Shown here: positions 61,278 to 64,000 of the stretch, one piece after another
How positions within the stretch are numbered: the first letter of the stretch is position 1
How the letters are laid out: each line of letters starts with the position of its first letter
NCBI GenBank assembly: GCA_002633005.1
Contig: NMRA01000094.1
Coordinates: 932,034-996,033, forward strand
Length of the DNA stretch: 64,000 bases
Direction of reading: 5' to 3'
DNA from: Phoronis australis
Lineage: Eukaryota > Phoronida > Phoronidae
Position numbers and translations under genes: made by a program
The notes under the pieces: model-generated
What the model was told of the DNA's origin: nothing
What the model saw: only the letters and a program-made list of their open reading frames with translations
Database searches by the model: none

Positions 61278-63714
61278 AATATAAGACAGTTCGTCTGGTA
61301 AAAATTTTATATGTCAAAGAGGTATTGAAATATTGCAGGTGACCTCAGATTCAATTTATTATAGCAGGTTAATGCCACCTGGATAACATTTCATTTTCAG
61401 GCTAGTGTGTCTTCATCTTACATAGGACTGAGGCTATATCATGATTTTTTGTTTTAAAAAACATCACGCATTGGATATGATTACATATGTTGTGAATAGA
61501 GATTATTATATGATCGGCTTGTTTCTACAAATGAATGAAATTCAACCCAACCACAGTAACAAGACTGCACTTTGGATATGTGACAAACACTGAAATGAAA
61601 TAACTTTTATAAGTGCACTGATGAATAAATTACAGATTGCTGCTGCGGCCGGTAAAGTTTCAATGACTGAAAAGTCTAAATTCATGCCTTAAAAAAGTCA
61701 CACCCTTGTTTAACATCATGTGACAATCATTTTATGTAAAAATTGTAACTTTTGCCTCGAACATGAATATCCAAAAACCTGAAAAATTACTTTGTATTAA
61801 AGCTGTATGTTATTAGTGTGAATACACAGCACTATGAAAATCGCCAGGTCGCATTTTGCGACTTAGCCAAAATTCCAGCTCACATTTTCAGAATCCACCT
61901 CGCATTCATAAATGCTAGGTCGCAAAAATTTCTGCCATTTTTACGTGCCAAAATGGACTTTTTAGATCATCGAGAAAATGTTTATATTATGCTGTTACCT
62001 CCGTAAAATTGAGTTCTTACATTCAGATACAGCATTACTGTTTTTCACGACTGCCATTGAAAGGCTCTAGAGCGCAAGGCAAGTTGCCAACGTGCATGCA
62101 TTCAAGTAGCTAAGCTTGCAATGTAAAAATGGCGGAAATACTTGTTGAAAAAGTATTCACGAATTTGTTAGGTTTGTCATCAAAATCGTTAAAGATTCAA
62201 ATTAACTCCGAGTGCAAATCCTTTCACTTTTTGTTTACAGACCAAGCTTTGCAAATTAAACAACTTTTGCAAGACATCCAGTAGCAGAAAATATTAGCCA
62301 ATGAAACACGTCTGCATTTTTCCATGTTCAGGCAACATGCTTAGAAGTCATCGGGAGGGTTGTTCTCCTTTAGTGTTCTTTTGAACTTGATTTAGAAACA
62401 ACCAAATAATGGTCGGATTCACACAAGCTGCTTTATATTTGTCAGGTATCTGCCGAGAACTGTAAAAACTCAGCTTGTGTACGAAATTCCAGGTCGCATT
62501 TTGCGACTTGATACGAGCTGGCAAAAATCAGCTCGCATTTCCAAATTTCAGGTCACAAATGCGACATCCAGCTCGTTATGTACAGGGAACCGTATCTCAA
62601 ATTTTTTGTTTATCAGCGAAGTCTTCTGTTGTTCAAAGGAAAAACAAAAATATGAGCCAAAAAATCCTCAGGCGTAAATTTTCAGACGAATCGACCACAC
62701 AATGGTACGTAATGCTGTAAAGGCCTGAAAATGGCTGACAAAGATTCATAACTGAAGTTAACAGAATTCATTCCAAATTAGTTGTATATTTCATGAGTTT
62801 TGTGAAATAGCAATGAAAATACAGATACAATTTTATACAATACGTGAATATCTAGTTTTTGAAAAACTTCACATCTGGGTGTCCAAGGATGTTGATTAGT
62901 CCTCCTTTACTGGTTTCTACTGTGTGTCAAGAGACAACAAAATGTGTATAAATTAGCTTACAAAGTATGGTAGGTTGACATGGTTGTATTTTCACTGCAA
63001 TCCTTTCTAAAGCCACAATGATAGAGGTCAACATTTAAACCTCTTCAAGTCTAGTCACAACAACAAATCCCTTTTAAATGTCAACTTTATGGGTGCAAAT
63101 TAAAACTTAATTTTTTCTCACCCAATATTTGCACATTGGTATGCAAACACACAGGGTATTGGTTATCCACTTGGACAGAGACTGGGAGTGTATGAGTCAG
63201 AAATGATTGAATTATTCTATGGCTCAATGTACTAACTTTCCGATCAATAATGCCCCATTACTCGAAATAAACCTTACAAATTGTTTTCTAAGTGAAAGTA
63301 GTTTATGCGATAAAGTTGCCTAAAATTCAAACAAAAATAATTGCTAAAATCGTTTTTCCAACTTTTAAAAGCTAACTGTATAAACAAAACGCTTGAATTT
63401 TCTTGCGTATATGTTGATGACAGTTGTAGGATATAAACTTTGGAATTGATGAAGTGAAGTTTTTTTCCTGCTTACTTTTGTTGAAAATTTTGATAAAATA
63501 ATTAATCAGTGTTCGGTCATAATGTGTTCTAAAGTAAATAAACTTAACCCTAACTGAAATATTTTTCAAATTTATGTAAAAACTAAACAGATTTTAAGAC
63601 CATGTTAAAGAACACGTTTAGTGATTATTCCTAAATTTAAAGCAACCAACAATAACAAACAGCACAAACCTTGAAAATTAAGATGCCAGAAGCATTTAGA
63701 GAGAACATTAGTAT

Positions 63715-63800
63715 CCGCCAGAGTCAGGTATGACATCATAAGGTCACCATCAAAGTCAGGTGTGACATCATAAGGTCACCATCAAAGTAAGGTGTGACAT
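63715..63800 (+). repeat. 32-bp tandem repeat, about 3 copies
   Basis: Unit AAAGTCAGGTGTGACATCAT plus AAGGTCACCATC. Confidence 0.88.
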
Positions 63801-64000
63801 CGTAAGTGTCTAATGTACAGTATCATTCAGCTCATTATAAGTTTGAAACTACAGATGACACTGCTGTACTCATCCAGATTAATGTCCACATAACTAATGT
63901 CCAAGCAGCAAGTGTCACAGCAACTTGTGTCCAGGAAACTAAAAACAAGAGCAACACGGAGTGTTGAAATGCACCCATGAACGCACTGCAAACCGTGTGA

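Larger units (their letters stand above)
57385..64000. other. TMTC2 5' intron or upstream region
   Basis: No match to the missing TMTC2 N-terminal exon (which should end in a Tyr-Asp-Asp-Ser junction) was found on the minus strand, so it lies beyond the window. Content: an assembly duplication (57901-58493), the GGCC-ended element (58301-59080), a 1.9-kb inverted-repeat element (59375-61277), two TCGCATTTTGCGA-containing repeats (61835-61935, 62465-62590) and a 32-bp triplicate (63715-63800). Confidence 0.5.

Overview
The window is animal nuclear DNA: compact multi-exon genes with GT-AG introns, many minisatellites, and non-autonomous transposons. The protein relatives (an MDR/P-glycoprotein, TMTC2, and a TEAD-binding omega-loop protein) and minisatellites sitting on 5' splice sites suggest a marine deuterostome, most likely a cephalochordate (Branchiostoma-like). 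That species guess is an inference; nothing here proves it. Sequence quality is draft: a 277-base N gap (49526-49802) and single n's at 9872 and 58197.

Layout. (1) 799-7762, + strand: the last six coding exons of an ABCB1-type full ABC transporter, from the end of transmembrane domain 2 through the complete second nucleotide-binding domain to the stop, with a poly(A) signal at 7895. (2) about 12383-26096, + strand: a four- or five-exon gene for a protein of about 310 residues that carries a near-perfect YAP/FAM181-type TEAD-binding omega-loop. I know no name for it, and it is the most interesting protein in the window. (3) 57384-32956, - strand: twelve exons of a TMTC2 orthologue (ER membrane protein, DUF1736 plus TPR repeats), missing only a short N-terminal exon beyond the window. 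Genes 2 and 3 converge on a gene-free interval at 26.1-32.9 kb. Every exon junction was checked for reading phase and the chains are open throughout.

Repeats. At least eight minisatellites touch or closely flank splice sites. Two contain a duplicated exon end plus 5' splice site (58 bp x 13 in ABCB1; 67 bp x about 11 in TMTC2), one contains a duplicated 3' splice site plus exon start (61 bp x 3 in TMTC2), and two start within the first bases of an intron of the omega-loop gene. In the two cases I followed, the decoy sites lead to stop codons. Mobile DNA includes a 1.4-kb element with about 138-bp inverted repeats beginning CAC and a 5-bp target duplication, a Penelope-like GIY-YIG fragment, a four-copy family whose terminal sequence can be amplified into tandem arrays, a dispersed element rich in YY1-like ATGGCGG motifs and (GAY)n tracts, a GGCC-ended inverted-repeat element (two copies), a 1.9-kb inverted-repeat element, and tRNA-like repeats. 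Introns and intergenic stretches without a separate entry showed nothing I could recognise.
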